DNA of 64,000 nt from Bosea sp. 29B (GTDB lineage Bacteria > Pseudomonadota > Alphaproteobacteria > Rhizobiales > Beijerinckiaceae): positions 1,534,255 through 1,598,254 of the forward strand of contig NZ_LR733817.1 in the NCBI RefSeq assembly GCF_902506165.1, given 5' to 3'. Shown here in pieces: positions 1-8,204 of this stretch; within the stretch, counting starts at the first letter, position 1; each line of letters begins with the position of its first letter. The notes beneath the pieces were generated by a model that saw only the letters and a list, made by a program, of their open reading frames with translations, made no database searches and was not told the DNA's origin. The position numbers and the translations under genes are program-made.

Positions 1-363
1 CGCGATCAGCGCCAGGAACTCGTCCGCGAGCTGGCGCCGGCCGAACGGGAAATGCTCGGTGATGACGATATCCGGCGAAAGCTCGTGCGCCAGCGCGACC
101 AGTTGATCGCGCCGTGCGGCCAGGCGCTCCGGCGTCGCCGACTTGCTGTCTTCGTCGAGCAGATTGCGGAAATCCGTGCCTTGCGTGCGCACCGGCGGCA
201 ATTGCACGAAGCGATAATCCGCCGCCTTGCCGTCCGGCATGCCGCCGCTGACGAGCGTGACCTCGTGGCCTGCTCCAGCCAGCGCCCGCGCCAGCTGCCG
301 CGCCCGCACGAGATGGCCGATCCCGAGCAGATGCGTGACCGCGATCAGGATGCACGCATTCAT
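1..363 (-). CDS. Glycosyltransferase, MurG-like (COG4671 type), 5' part only
   Basis: The first 121 residues of a gene that runs off the left edge. The N-terminus has a Rossmann opening followed by GIGHLVRARQLARAL, the glycine-histidine motif seen in MurG-like GT-B glycosyltransferases. The same motif appears as GLGHIRRCRAIANSL in the glycosyltransferase at 16232-17512, so the two are probably paralogues. Its ATG overlaps the TGA of the upstream GT4 gene (ATGA), which implies translational coupling and one operon with the methyltransferase-like gene before it. The acceptor and sugar donor cannot be told from this fragment. A cytoplasmic role in building a surface glycan is inferred from the neighbours. 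Confidence 0.75.
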   Translation of the reverse strand, partial: MNACILIAVTHLLGIGHLVRARQLARALAGAGHEVTLVSGGMPDGKAADYRFVQLPPVRTQGTDFRNLLDEDSKSATPERLAARRDQLVALAHELSPDIVITEHFPFGRRQLADEFLALIA

Positions 364-1631
364 GGCGCGCCATCGTCCTTGCCGGCGACCGCCGCCAGCA
401 GCGCCCGATGCACCCGCTCCAGCCCGGCCTGCGCCGAGAACTCGGTGCTCAACCTGTCGAAGGCGGCCGCTCCCAGCTTCCCGCGCCATTGCGGATCGCG
501 GGCCAGCCCATCCAGCGCCTTGGCCAGGGCCGTGACGTCGCTCGGCCGCAGCAGCAACCCTTCGCGGCCATGCTCGACGAACTCGGGAATGCCGGCGAAA
601 TCGGTGGCGACGATCGGCAGGGCCTGGCTCGCCGCCTCCATCACCACATTGGGCAAGCCGTCGCGATCGCCGTTCCCCGCCTGCTTCGAGGGCAGCACGA
701 AGAGGTCGGCCTCGCGCAACGCCGCGACAACGGCATCCTGCGCCTGCGCTCCGCGCCACTCGATCCGCGAGGCAAGGCCCAGTTTCTCGGCTTGCGCCTT
801 CAAGGCCGCGAGCATCTCGCCGCCACCGATATGGACGAGCCGCCAGTTCAGCTCCGCCGGCAGGATCGCCAAGGCTGCCAGCAGATCGTCAAAACCCTTC
901 TTCGCCACCGCCCGCCCGATGGTGATGAAGCGCACCGGCTCGGCCGGATCGGAGCCGTCGCGCGGCGGGCGCGCCTCAGGCGGTACCGGAAACCGCGCAA
1001 GATCGAGCCCGTGATAGAGCAGCGCGACCGTGTCGGGCCGATCGGCAAGACGCGCGAGCTCGGCATGGCCGTCGCGGGTGCAGGTCACGCCCCAGCGCGC
1101 GTCAGTGATCTTCTCGCGCTTCTCCCAATTCGGCGTCGTCCAGATATCCTTGGCATGGGCCGAGAACGACCAGGACAGGCCCCGGCTCAACGCTGCGTAG
1201 CGGATCACGGAGGCGGGCGTGTGCAGGTAGTGGACATGAAGATGGCGGGTGCTGGCCGGCAGTTCGCGCGCCATCACACAGGCCTGGCCGAAGCGGCGCA
1301 AGCGGTTGCGCGTGCGGTCACGGGAAAAATCACGCACAAAGACGCCGAGCAGGCGCAGGATACTCGGCCGCGCGAGGGCGTCGATGATCCCGCGCAGCAC
1401 CCGCGGCCAATCGTCGTGCAGGTATTCCGGGAGATAGTGCAGCGGCGCCGTGATCTCCCGGTGCATCATGTGTCGCGCGCCATCGGTCGGGTGCCGCAGC
1501 GACCAGATCGCGAAGGGCAGGCCGAGCCGCTGCAGACCGAGCAGCTCCTGGGCGATGAAAGTCTCCGACAGGCGCGGATAACCCTTCATCGCGATCGCGA
1601 TCGCCGGTCCGGCAGGCTCTTCGCTGCTCAT
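360..1631 (-). CDS. Glycosyltransferase family 4 protein
   Basis: A 423-residue retaining GT-B glycosyltransferase. The N-terminal half carries a short FSAHAKDIW segment (about 157-165) typical of GT4 acceptor domains. The C-terminal half has IGRAVAKKGFDDL (about 238-250) and an EX7E-like donor-site region around DGLPNVVMEAASQALPIV (about 324-341). I chose the ATG that overlaps the TGA of the upstream methyltransferase-like gene (ATGA). A longer start exists but would run about 60 bases into that gene. Its own stop overlaps the start of the next glycosyltransferase, so three genes are translationally linked. It probably transfers a hexose to a lipid-linked or surface polysaccharide; the substrate is unknown. 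Confidence 0.85.
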   Translation of the reverse strand: MSSEEPAGPAIAIAMKGYPRLSETFIAQELLGLQRLGLPFAIWSLRHPTDGARHMMHREITAPLHYLPEYLHDDWPRVLRGIIDALARPSILRLLGVFVRDFSRDRTRNRLRRFGQACVMARELPASTRHLHVHYLHTPASVIRYAALSRGLSWSFSAHAKDIWTTPNWEKREKITDARWGVTCTRDGHAELARLADRPDTVALLYHGLDLARFPVPPEARPPRDGSDPAEPVRFITIGRAVAKKGFDDLLAALAILPAELNWRLVHIGGGEMLAALKAQAEKLGLASRIEWRGAQAQDAVVAALREADLFVLPSKQAGNGDRDGLPNVVMEAASQALPIVATDFAGIPEFVEHGREGLLLRPSDVTALAKALDGLARDPQWRGKLGAAAFDRLSTEFSAQAGLERVHRALLAAVAGKDDGAP

Positions 1632-2293
1632 CTGCGGCCGATCAGCATGAAGCGGGTGTAGTTCTTCGTCGGCAGCGCGCCAGCGAACCACAGCTCCGAC
1701 AGTCCGGCCTGCTCCTTGAAGGCCTCGAGCGAGGGCACGCAGCTGCGATGGTCCGGCTCGCGGAAGTAATCATTGGATTGCAGCAGCAGCGGCAGCCCCA
1801 CGGGCAGGCTGGCGACCCAGCCCGGCACATCGTCGAGATGCTCGCAGCTGGTGTTGATCACCAGCCCCGGACGCCCGCCTTCGACCTGCTCGAAATCGAG
1901 CCCCATCATGTCGGCGGTCACCGCCCGGAAACGCCCCGCAGCGACATGGCGATGGTTGAGGATCTCGGCGATCGGCGCGCAATCGGGATCGATGTCGAGG
2001 CTCACCAGCTCGGCGATGTCGAGGCGCGGATCGGCCAGCAGCAGGGCGCCGAGCACACCGTACCAGGCACCGAGGACGAAGACCGACCCGTCCGGCGTCG
2101 GCATCACCTTGGTCAGCTCGTCCACCAGCCAGCGCTTGGAAGCGATCTGCTTGTGGTTGAAGGCGATCGACAGATCGGCCGGCGCGCCCTTGCCGACGAG
2201 TCGGGCGAGGTCGGTCACGATCGCGTTCCCGGTCAGGGCTGCGACCCCGCGCAGGATATCGTAGAGAGCGTCGGCGGGCAGCGCGCTGGACAT
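1628..2293 (-). CDS. SAM-methyltransferase-like protein of the glycan operon
   Basis: A 221-residue soluble protein. VFVLGAWYGVLG (about 71-82) resembles the SAM-binding glycine loop, and LVSLDIDPD (about 97-105) has the acidic end of strand beta-2 that normally holds the ribose. A later VINTSCEHL segment resembles the catalytic-strand region of small-molecule methyltransferases. It opens a coupled operon with two glycosyltransferases, so modification of a sugar or lipid carrier is a reasonable guess. Its start codon lies only 18 bases from the start of the divergent gene at 2312, so its promoter must sit inside that neighbour. The family is unnamed; the fold assignment is moderately sure and the substrate unknown. 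Confidence 0.7.
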   Translation of the reverse strand: MSSALPADALYDILRGVAALTGNAIVTDLARLVGKGAPADLSIAFNHKQIASKRWLVDELTKVMPTPDGSVFVLGAWYGVLGALLLADPRLDIAELVSLDIDPDCAPIAEILNHRHVAAGRFRAVTADMMGLDFEQVEGGRPGLVINTSCEHLDDVPGWVASLPVGLPLLLQSNDYFREPDHRSCVPSLEAFKEQAGLSELWFAGALPTKNYTRFMLIGRR

Positions 2294-2311
2294 GCGGACG
2301 AAGGCTGAAGG

Positions 2312-2923
2312 ATGAAGACCCAGGATCAGGCGGAACGCGGCGGACCATATGCAGTGTCACCGGCAAAGGCCAGTGCAGACGAGCCCGACGTTCCACTGCC
2401 GCATCTCGGCTCTCCGGCCGCGGCGCTGCGCCAGGTCATGGCCGCCCATCTCCTGCTGCGCTGCGATCACATCATCGAAATCGGTGGGGCCGGGCTGCCG
2501 ATCACCGGTTACATCACGCATCGACCTGTTACCGTCACCGTCGTCGATCCGAAGATTGTCTCTTTCGCCGGGGAGAGCCTGAACGGCGCGCCGTGCCGGG
2601 TGCGCCATGTCCGGGCCAAGCTACAACAGCTCGACCTCGAAGCGCCGCAATCGCCGTTTGGGCTGGTGCTGCTCGGGCTGTCGCTCAAGCCGTTCGGCGA
2701 TGATGAGGCGATCGACGCAAGGCTGCTGTCGCTCGTCCGCGCCGCAGACGTCCTGATCCTGGAGCATGCTCACAGCCTCGAACGGGTGCGCGGGCAGGTG
2801 CCTGCGCTGCTGGCGGCGCGCCAGGATCGGCCGGCAATCGACCTCGATCTGACCATCAACGATGCTGCGCTGGTGCAGGCTGGCTATCAGCGCCGGCGTT
2901 TCGCCGCCTTCGGTGCGTTCTGA
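2312..2923 (+). CDS. Hypothetical protein with Rossmann/methyltransferase-like core
   Basis: A 203-residue protein I cannot assign to a named family. After a probably disordered N-terminus of about 30 residues comes HIIEIGGAGLPITGYI (about 53-68), then VTVVDPK (about 75-81). This is the order of glycine loop and acidic strand end expected of a SAM-dependent methyltransferase. A hydrophobic strand, GLVLLGLSL, follows. No clear catalytic motif is present. It is divergent from the methyltransferase-like gene and convergent with the cyclase-domain gene, whose stop lies four bases away. An AAGG at 2301-2304 fits a ribosome site. It may be a degenerate partner of the divergent methyltransferase-like protein. 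Confidence 0.6.
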   Translation: MKTQDQAERGGPYAVSPAKASADEPDVPLPHLGSPAAALRQVMAAHLLLRCDHIIEIGGAGLPITGYITHRPVTVTVVDPKIVSFAGESLNGAPCRVRHVRAKLQQLDLEAPQSPFGLVLLGLSLKPFGDDEAIDARLLSLVRAADVLILEHAHSLERVRGQVPALLAARQDRPAIDLDLTINDAALVQAGYQRRRFAAFGAF

Positions 2924-2926
2924 GGT

Positions 2927-4684
2927 TCAGACCGGCTTTTCATCGACGATGGCCGTCGGCGCACCGCGGCCATCGTCGCGCAAAGCGTCGGTCCGCGGAT
3001 CGCCTGCCGGCGTGCTACCGAAACCGTAGACCTGCATCGGCTTGTCGCGGCCCTTGACCGCGATCTTGTGCGGGACGGTGTCGCGATAGCTGCGGCCGGT
3101 CGCGCTCACCGTCTCGGCGGAGACGACGATGTCCGAGAGGAGCCGCCGCGTCGCCGCCTCGAGCTGGCTCGCGATCATCACGGTCTCGCCGACGGTGATC
3201 TCGCGCCGCCCCATGCTCTCGTTCTCGACCGCGCCGACGATCGCCTGGCCGCCATGGATGCCGATGCCGATGCGCAGCGGCAATGGCAGGCCGTTGGCAT
3301 ATTCGCGGTTGAGCGCCTCGACCGCGCGCACCATGTCGCCGGCTGCTGCGATCGCCGCCGCGCCCGCCCGCGCCGGCGTCGTCTCCAGGCCGAACACCGC
3401 CATCAGCCCGTCGCCATAGATCGCCTCGATCCGTCCGCCATGCGCAGCGATCGCCTGGGACATCTCGTCATAGAAGCGGTTGAGCAGGGTCATCAGGTCG
3501 TGCGGCAATTGCCGTTCGGACAGCGCGGTGAAGGCTCTGAGGTCCGCGACCATCACCGTCAGCCCCTTCTTGCCGATCCGGTCATCCGGATCGATGGTCC
3601 CCGACGGGCCGGCGCCGCGCTGCTTGGCGGCGAGCAGGATCTGGACCTGGAGGTCGCGCTTGGGCCTGATCTGGCAGGCGAGCCGAACATGGTCGCCAGC
3701 CGAAATCCGGCGCAGCAGCCGCGCTTCGTTCGGGCCGGGCGGCGGCAGGTCGTCGGCGCCGTCGAGCACCAGAACGCGACAGGTGGCGCAGCGCGCCCGC
3801 CCGCCACAGAGCGCGGCATGGGGAATGCCGAAGCGACGGAAAATCTCGAGCAGGGTCGGGCCGGGAATGACGCGGCGCACGCCGTGGCCAACGAAGCGCA
3901 CCGCGATGGCGCCGAGCGCCCGCGCCCGCAGCTCGCGCAGCACGACGAAACCGGCAAAGCCCCCTATCAGGCCGAAGAAGGCGCGCTTGGCCCAGGTCAC
4001 ATGCAGATTGAAGGCATCGACCTGGTTGGCCGTATAGAGCTCGGGCGGGAGCGCCATCATCTGGGCTTCGCGGCCTGCCACCGAGAAGCCTATGATGGCC
4101 AGCAGCGGTATCAGGATCGCAACGAGCAGAAACGGATCGCGCCAGCTCGCATAGGCATCGCGCGCCCGGAAGGTGAAGTGCAGGCCGATCACGCCATGCG
4201 TCCAGACGAGCAAGAGCAGGAAGCTCTGCGACAAGGCGAGGCCCGGCCAAAGCCGGCGCAGCACCGCGTGATAGCTCTCGTCCTGGCCGAACAGGGAACC
4301 CTGAACCCGGGTGCCGACGATATGGTCGATCAGCAGGAGCGGGATCGCGACGCCGAGGATGATCTGGATCACTTCGCGCATCGGCATGCGGAAGGTGCGC
4401 CGCTGCGCCACGCGCAGCAGGGCGAAGACCGGATGGACGAAGAGCGAGCCATAGAGCGCGACCGTGCCGACCCAGCTGTGCCAGAACCAGTAGCGCCACT
4501 CCTGCGCCGCCTCCATCGCCGCAACGCCGAAGATGCCAAGCGCGTGATTGAGGAAATGCGTGGTCGCAAAGACCATCAGGATGCAGCCGGAGGCGAAGCG
4601 CACGTCCCGGCTCCAGGACGACATCTGGTCGAAGCCTGAGGCGGCGGGCTTGCGCCCCGCCGGCGTGCTCGGAATCGCTGTCAT
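2927..4684 (-). CDS. Membrane [2Fe-2S] protein with degenerate class III cyclase domain
   Basis: 585 residues in three parts. Residues 30-250 hold about six membrane helices with several histidines in or near them (H43, H47, H84, H121, H163, H169, H228), like the dihaem anchor of redox-regulated cyclases such as Sinorhizobium CyaC. Next is a plant-type ferredoxin domain with C293, C299, C302 and C337. Residues 375-555 form a class III nucleotide cyclase domain. Both metal aspartates are present (D381, D425), but by motif alignment the transition-state Asn and Arg are M503 and Q507, and the purine-selecting Lys and Asp are A421 and R494. Nucleotide cyclisation is therefore doubtful. It is the last gene of the operon behind a cNMP-domain gene. 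An in-frame ATG at 4720 would overlap that gene. Confidence 0.85.
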   Translation of the reverse strand: MTAIPSTPAGRKPAASGFDQMSSWSRDVRFASGCILMVFATTHFLNHALGIFGVAAMEAAQEWRYWFWHSWVGTVALYGSLFVHPVFALLRVAQRRTFRMPMREVIQIILGVAIPLLLIDHIVGTRVQGSLFGQDESYHAVLRRLWPGLALSQSFLLLLVWTHGVIGLHFTFRARDAYASWRDPFLLVAILIPLLAIIGFSVAGREAQMMALPPELYTANQVDAFNLHVTWAKRAFFGLIGGFAGFVVLRELRARALGAIAVRFVGHGVRRVIPGPTLLEIFRRFGIPHAALCGGRARCATCRVLVLDGADDLPPPGPNEARLLRRISAGDHVRLACQIRPKRDLQVQILLAAKQRGAGPSGTIDPDDRIGKKGLTVMVADLRAFTALSERQLPHDLMTLLNRFYDEMSQAIAAHGGRIEAIYGDGLMAVFGLETTPARAGAAAIAAAGDMVRAVEALNREYANGLPLPLRIGIGIHGGQAIVGAVENESMGRREITVGETVMIASQLEAATRRLLSDIVVSAETVSATGRSYRDTVPHKIAVKGRDKPMQVYGFGSTPAGDPRTDALRDDGRGAPTAIVDEKPV

Positions 4685-4700
4685 CGGCGCACCCGGCGCT

Positions 4701-5150
4701 TCAATGTGTCTTCTCGCCATGCAGGACGGAGTCGGCCAGGCGATAGAGCCGCCCGGCGAGATCGCGCGACAGCGCGACCGAGAACTCCGGAATATTGTCG
4801 AGCAGTTCGAAGAACAATGTCCGCGGCAGGCGCAGCGCCACCACGTCGGTCTTGGCGGTCGACCGCGCCGCATAGGTCTGGTTGCAGAGCAGGGGCACGT
4901 CGCCGATCAGGCTGCCGCTCGCAAGCCGGAAGGTCTTTGACCGTCCTTCCGGCGCCTCATGCGAGAGCTCCACCTCGCCTTCCAGCACGCAATAGACCTC
5001 CTCCGGCTTGTCGCCCTCTTCGGTGATGACAGTGCCGGCCGGGAAATGCAGCCGCTCGCCCATCAAGGCGAGCAGCTTCAGCCGCGGCCCCGGCAGCCCG
5101 CGGAAGAGGGGGATCGACTTCAGGCAGCCTATATCGCTCTCGAGCGTCAT
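4701..5150 (-). CDS. Cyclic-nucleotide-binding-domain protein, stand-alone
   Basis: A 149-residue protein made of one CAP-type cNMP domain with no DNA-binding helix-turn-helix, so it is not a Crp-family regulator. The beta-roll and the phosphate-binding cassette are recognisable at IGDVPLLCNQTYAARSTAKT (about 82-101). Aligned by eye with the usual FGE-x-L-L-x3-PRxA pattern, the ribose-binding Glu is Asp84 and the phosphate-binding Arg falls on Tyr93. cAMP or cGMP binding may therefore be weak, altered or absent. Its ATG overlaps the TGA of the ABC-like gene (ATGA), and the cyclase-domain gene follows 16 bases after its stop. It is probably a cytoplasmic partner of one of the two membrane proteins. 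Confidence 0.85.
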   Translation of the reverse strand: MTLESDIGCLKSIPLFRGLPGPRLKLLALMGERLHFPAGTVITEEGDKPEEVYCVLEGEVELSHEAPEGRSKTFRLASGSLIGDVPLLCNQTYAARSTAKTDVVALRLPRTLFFELLDNIPEFSVALSRDLAGRLYRLADSVLHGEKTH

Positions 5151-7921
5151 GTCCTTGCCCCGATCGGAACCGCGCCATTGGAAATCGGCAGATCGTCCTG
5201 CAGATCGTCCGACTCGTCGCTGGCTCCGCCTTTGCTGCCCACCCGGGCCACAGCTCCGTTGAATACGATCTTCTCAGGGATATCGGCAGCCAGCCCCTGA
5301 TCGGTCAAGAGCAGGAACGTCGTCTTGTCCTGGCAATAATGGCCGATACGCCGGATCAGGCCGCCGGGATCGGCGCAGGTGACGGCGAAGGCATCGAGAT
5401 CGAGCACCAGGATATCGGGCCGTTTGATCAGCGCCTGCGCCAGCGGCACCATCAGCCGCAGCCGCAGCGGCAGATAGCGGCCACGCAGCCCGACATCGGT
5501 GCCAAGCCCCAGGCGATAGGCTGCCGAGTCGAGCCCAGCGCGCGACAACGCCGCCCGGGCGATCTCCGCCACCTTGCGACCGGCATCGGGGACGCCGAAA
5601 CCGATACGCCCGAACAGCAGGTTGTCGCGCACGCTCGCGCCGTGGATCACATCGGCCGGATCGTAGAACTCGATCTCGTCGGCCTTCTCGCCGGGCAGAT
5701 AGGTCTTGAAGCTGTGCCGGGCCCGCAGTACCCGTCGGCGCAGGGCGATATCGAGCAGATTGAGCCGGTGCTTGGGCTCGACATAGCCGAGCGCGAGCGC
5801 GACCAGCTCGCGCTGCACAGTCGGATCGAGCAGGCTGCGCCGGTCGTGCCGCCGCAGCGCCTCGGCGAGCTCGCCGAGCTTCTCCAGGTCGATCTCGCCG
5901 CCGAAGGCGTAGCGCTCGAACAGGATGTGGCCCTGCGGCAGGCCGGCGAAGATCTCGACCAATGTCGAGGCGATACGCCCGCCGATCTCGGCCAGCGGTT
6001 CCTCCAGCGCCTCGGCCTGCAGCACCGAGCGTGCGTAAGGATCCTCGAGCAGGAAATCGGCCGGCTGGCGGCCATTGCGCATTGCGCCGAAGACGAGGTT
6101 CTCCGCGATCGTCGCATTGGCATTGTAGCGGTCGAGGTCGAAGGTCTCGATCAATCCGCCGAGCTTGGTCTTGGTCAGTTCGGCCGCGACGACCTTGCGC
6201 GCCTCGACGATGCGCTCGGCCGCGCCTTCGGGCAGCGGCGCGATCACCTTGGCGTCGAGGCCGAGCTCATAGATCTCGTCGGCGCAGCCGAGCGTGTCGA
6301 GCACGGCGAGCATCCGCTCGTCCAGCGCCTCCTCGCCGTCGAGGCCTACACCTTCATAGTCGTTCCAGTCGGCGCCGAAGGGCAATGGCGTGTTGCCGGC
6401 CCGCAGCGCCTCGATGAAGCGGCGATGCTCGTCCTGGTCGACGACACGGTCGGGTTTGACCACCGGCCGCTTGCGCTTCAGCGGCAGCAGGATGTTGTCG
6501 CGCAGCGAGCCGTTGATGATCTCGATCTCGGGGCCGGCATACCCGATCAGATGGCTGGCGCGCTCGACGCTGATTGCGGACAGGGGCTCGCCGTCGATCA
6601 GCACACGCCCGCCATAGCTCATCGTCTGCCGGCCGAGGATGCGGCCAAGCGTGTCGCGGCCACTGCCTGCCGGCCCGATCAGCGCGACCTTCCCAGGTCG
6701 GTGCAAGCTCAGGCTCAGCGGCGCCAGCAAAGGCTGGCCGCGATTGTCGACCATCTCGAGCTTGTCGAGCCTGATCTCGCCGCGCGGCGCCAGCGGCGCG
6801 ATCTCGCCCTTCTCCTCCAGCGTGACCACCTCGCTCGGATTGAACTGCTGGATCACCTGCTCATATTTGATGGTGACGTCGTTGCGTTGCTGCTCCCAGT
6901 CGATCAGCTCCTTGATCGGCGGCGGCAGGTCGCGATAGGCCGCGATCACCGCGACGAGCTGTCCGATGTCGAGCCGGCCCTGCAGGGCGAAGAAGCCGCC
7001 GACCGCGTAGAAGAAGAAGGGCGTGATCTGCGCCAGCAGGTTGTTCAGGAACTTGACCGCGAATTTGCGCTTGTAGAGCGCATAGCGGATGTCGAAGAGC
7101 GTCCCCAGCCGGCCGGCGATGTCCGACTGGATATAGGAGGTCGCGCCATTGCCCTGGATCGTCGGCCCGGCATCGACGATCTCGCCGATGCGGCCCGCAA
7201 GCTGGCGCGAGGCGATCTGGCGCTCTCGGCCGAGCCTGAGCTGCTCCTTGCGCAGAATCGGGATGATCACCGCCTGGATCAGCACGATGACCAGCGCGAT
7301 CGAGCCGAGCCAGACGCTCTGCATCATGATGAAGGCGAGCGCGGTCAGCGCCTGGCTGAGCAGGAAGGCCGGCTGGATGAAGGCGTCACCGACGAAGCTG
7401 CCGATCGGCTCGACCTCGTCCTTGATCATGCTCGCGACCTCGGCCGGCTTGACCGAACGGATCTCCTCCGGCCGGAAACGCATCAACTGGCTGAACAGAT
7501 CGTAGCGCATGCGCCTGAGCATCCGCTCGCCCAGAATGCCCTTCTGCAGGTTGACGACGTATTTGAAGCCGCCGTTGATCAGGACGAGCGCGAGGAAATA
7601 GAGGCTCAGCGTCAGCAGCAACCCGAGCTGGCTGACCTTGAAGCCTTCGAAGAGCTGGACGCTGCCGCCACCGAGCATATCGGGCCAATGCAGCGTCCAG
7701 TCGAATACCGTCGCCGTCGTCTTGCCATCCTTGAAAGCCCCGCCCTGGATGGCGTCGTTGACGATGCGCTTGGGGACGTCGAAGGACAGCCAGTTGAACG
7801 GGATCGAGACGAGGATCACGAGCAGAACGATGATCTGCTCCCGGCGACTCTTCTGCCAGACGTAACGGAAGAGGCTTCTCTCCAAGGGGCTTTCCCATCC
7901 CGTATCCGGAAGAGCGGACAC
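5147..7921 (-). CDS. ABC-exporter-like protein with degenerate, expanded ATPase region
   Basis: A 924-residue protein. Residues 25-330 look like a type-I ABC exporter membrane domain with an unusually long first periplasmic loop. The following ATPase region is about 540 residues, more than twice the usual size. The Walker A position reads GPAGSGRD (416-423) with R422 instead of the catalytic Lys. No LSGGQ signature is visible. The Walker B strand ILVLDLD (837-843) lacks the catalytic Glu, and the H-loop His appears to be T873. Three copies of the post-Q-loop pattern occur: GSLRDNILLP (471), ATIAENLVFG (603), ASVRDNLLFG (762). It opens the operon with the cNMP-domain and cyclase-domain genes. 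ATP-driven transport is unlikely on these residues; a gated channel or scaffold is possible. Confidence 0.85.
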   Translation of the reverse strand: MSALPDTGWESPLERSLFRYVWQKSRREQIIVLLVILVSIPFNWLSFDVPKRIVNDAIQGGAFKDGKTTATVFDWTLHWPDMLGGGSVQLFEGFKVSQLGLLLTLSLYFLALVLINGGFKYVVNLQKGILGERMLRRMRYDLFSQLMRFRPEEIRSVKPAEVASMIKDEVEPIGSFVGDAFIQPAFLLSQALTALAFIMMQSVWLGSIALVIVLIQAVIIPILRKEQLRLGRERQIASRQLAGRIGEIVDAGPTIQGNGATSYIQSDIAGRLGTLFDIRYALYKRKFAVKFLNNLLAQITPFFFYAVGGFFALQGRLDIGQLVAVIAAYRDLPPPIKELIDWEQQRNDVTIKYEQVIQQFNPSEVVTLEEKGEIAPLAPRGEIRLDKLEMVDNRGQPLLAPLSLSLHRPGKVALIGPAGSGRDTLGRILGRQTMSYGGRVLIDGEPLSAISVERASHLIGYAGPEIEIINGSLRDNILLPLKRKRPVVKPDRVVDQDEHRRFIEALRAGNTPLPFGADWNDYEGVGLDGEEALDERMLAVLDTLGCADEIYELGLDAKVIAPLPEGAAERIVEARKVVAAELTKTKLGGLIETFDLDRYNANATIAENLVFGAMRNGRQPADFLLEDPYARSVLQAEALEEPLAEIGGRIASTLVEIFAGLPQGHILFERYAFGGEIDLEKLGELAEALRRHDRRSLLDPTVQRELVALALGYVEPKHRLNLLDIALRRRVLRARHSFKTYLPGEKADEIEFYDPADVIHGASVRDNLLFGRIGFGVPDAGRKVAEIARAALSRAGLDSAAYRLGLGTDVGLRGRYLPLRLRLMVPLAQALIKRPDILVLDLDAFAVTCADPGGLIRRIGHYCQDKTTFLLLTDQGLAADIPEKIVFNGAVARVGSKGGASDESDDLQDDLPISNGAVPIGART

Positions 7922-8204
7922 TCCGCCGGCTTGACCCCATATGTGGGCAGTTCACTCCGCCGCGCAACACGTTGCGGGACTCGACAAGTTCGGCGAATTC
8001 AAGTTCGGTCGAGGCAGGCGGCGTAGCCGGGAGCATCGCCCTGTTGCAAGATCGTCATCGAGACGGGACAAGGACGGCGGACGGGAGAGCGCAGACGCCA
8101 CACGATAGCGGGAGGAGACGCTTCGGCGGCAAATCGATCGGCACGGCGGCGTAGATCGCGGGTCCGGTACCACGAACATCAGGGGACGACGGCGGCAGCC
8201 GCAG
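7922..8204. promoter_or_regulatory. Divergent intergenic region between ABC-exporter-like operon and peptide importer
   Basis: 283 bases that must hold promoters for both directions. Two structures stand out: an inverted repeat CGCAAC-AC-GTTGCG near 7962-7975, and a direct repeat of CAAGTTCGG at 7985-7993 and 8000-8008, a 15-base period. Either could be an operator; no regulator gene is adjacent. No convincing -35/-10 pair was found by eye. Confidence 0.3.

Noticed and set aside
3068..4639. Plus-strand open frame of 523 codons opposite the cyclase-domain gene
   Set aside because: The minus strand has membrane helices, ferredoxin cysteines and cyclase motifs; this frame has none.
5339..8026. 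Plus-strand open frame of 895 codons opposite the ABC-exporter-like gene
   Set aside because: Its translation is a mixture of Arg, Asp, Gln and Ala without domain or membrane pattern, while the opposite strand has a clear exporter membrane domain. High-GC codon bias keeps the antisense frame open.
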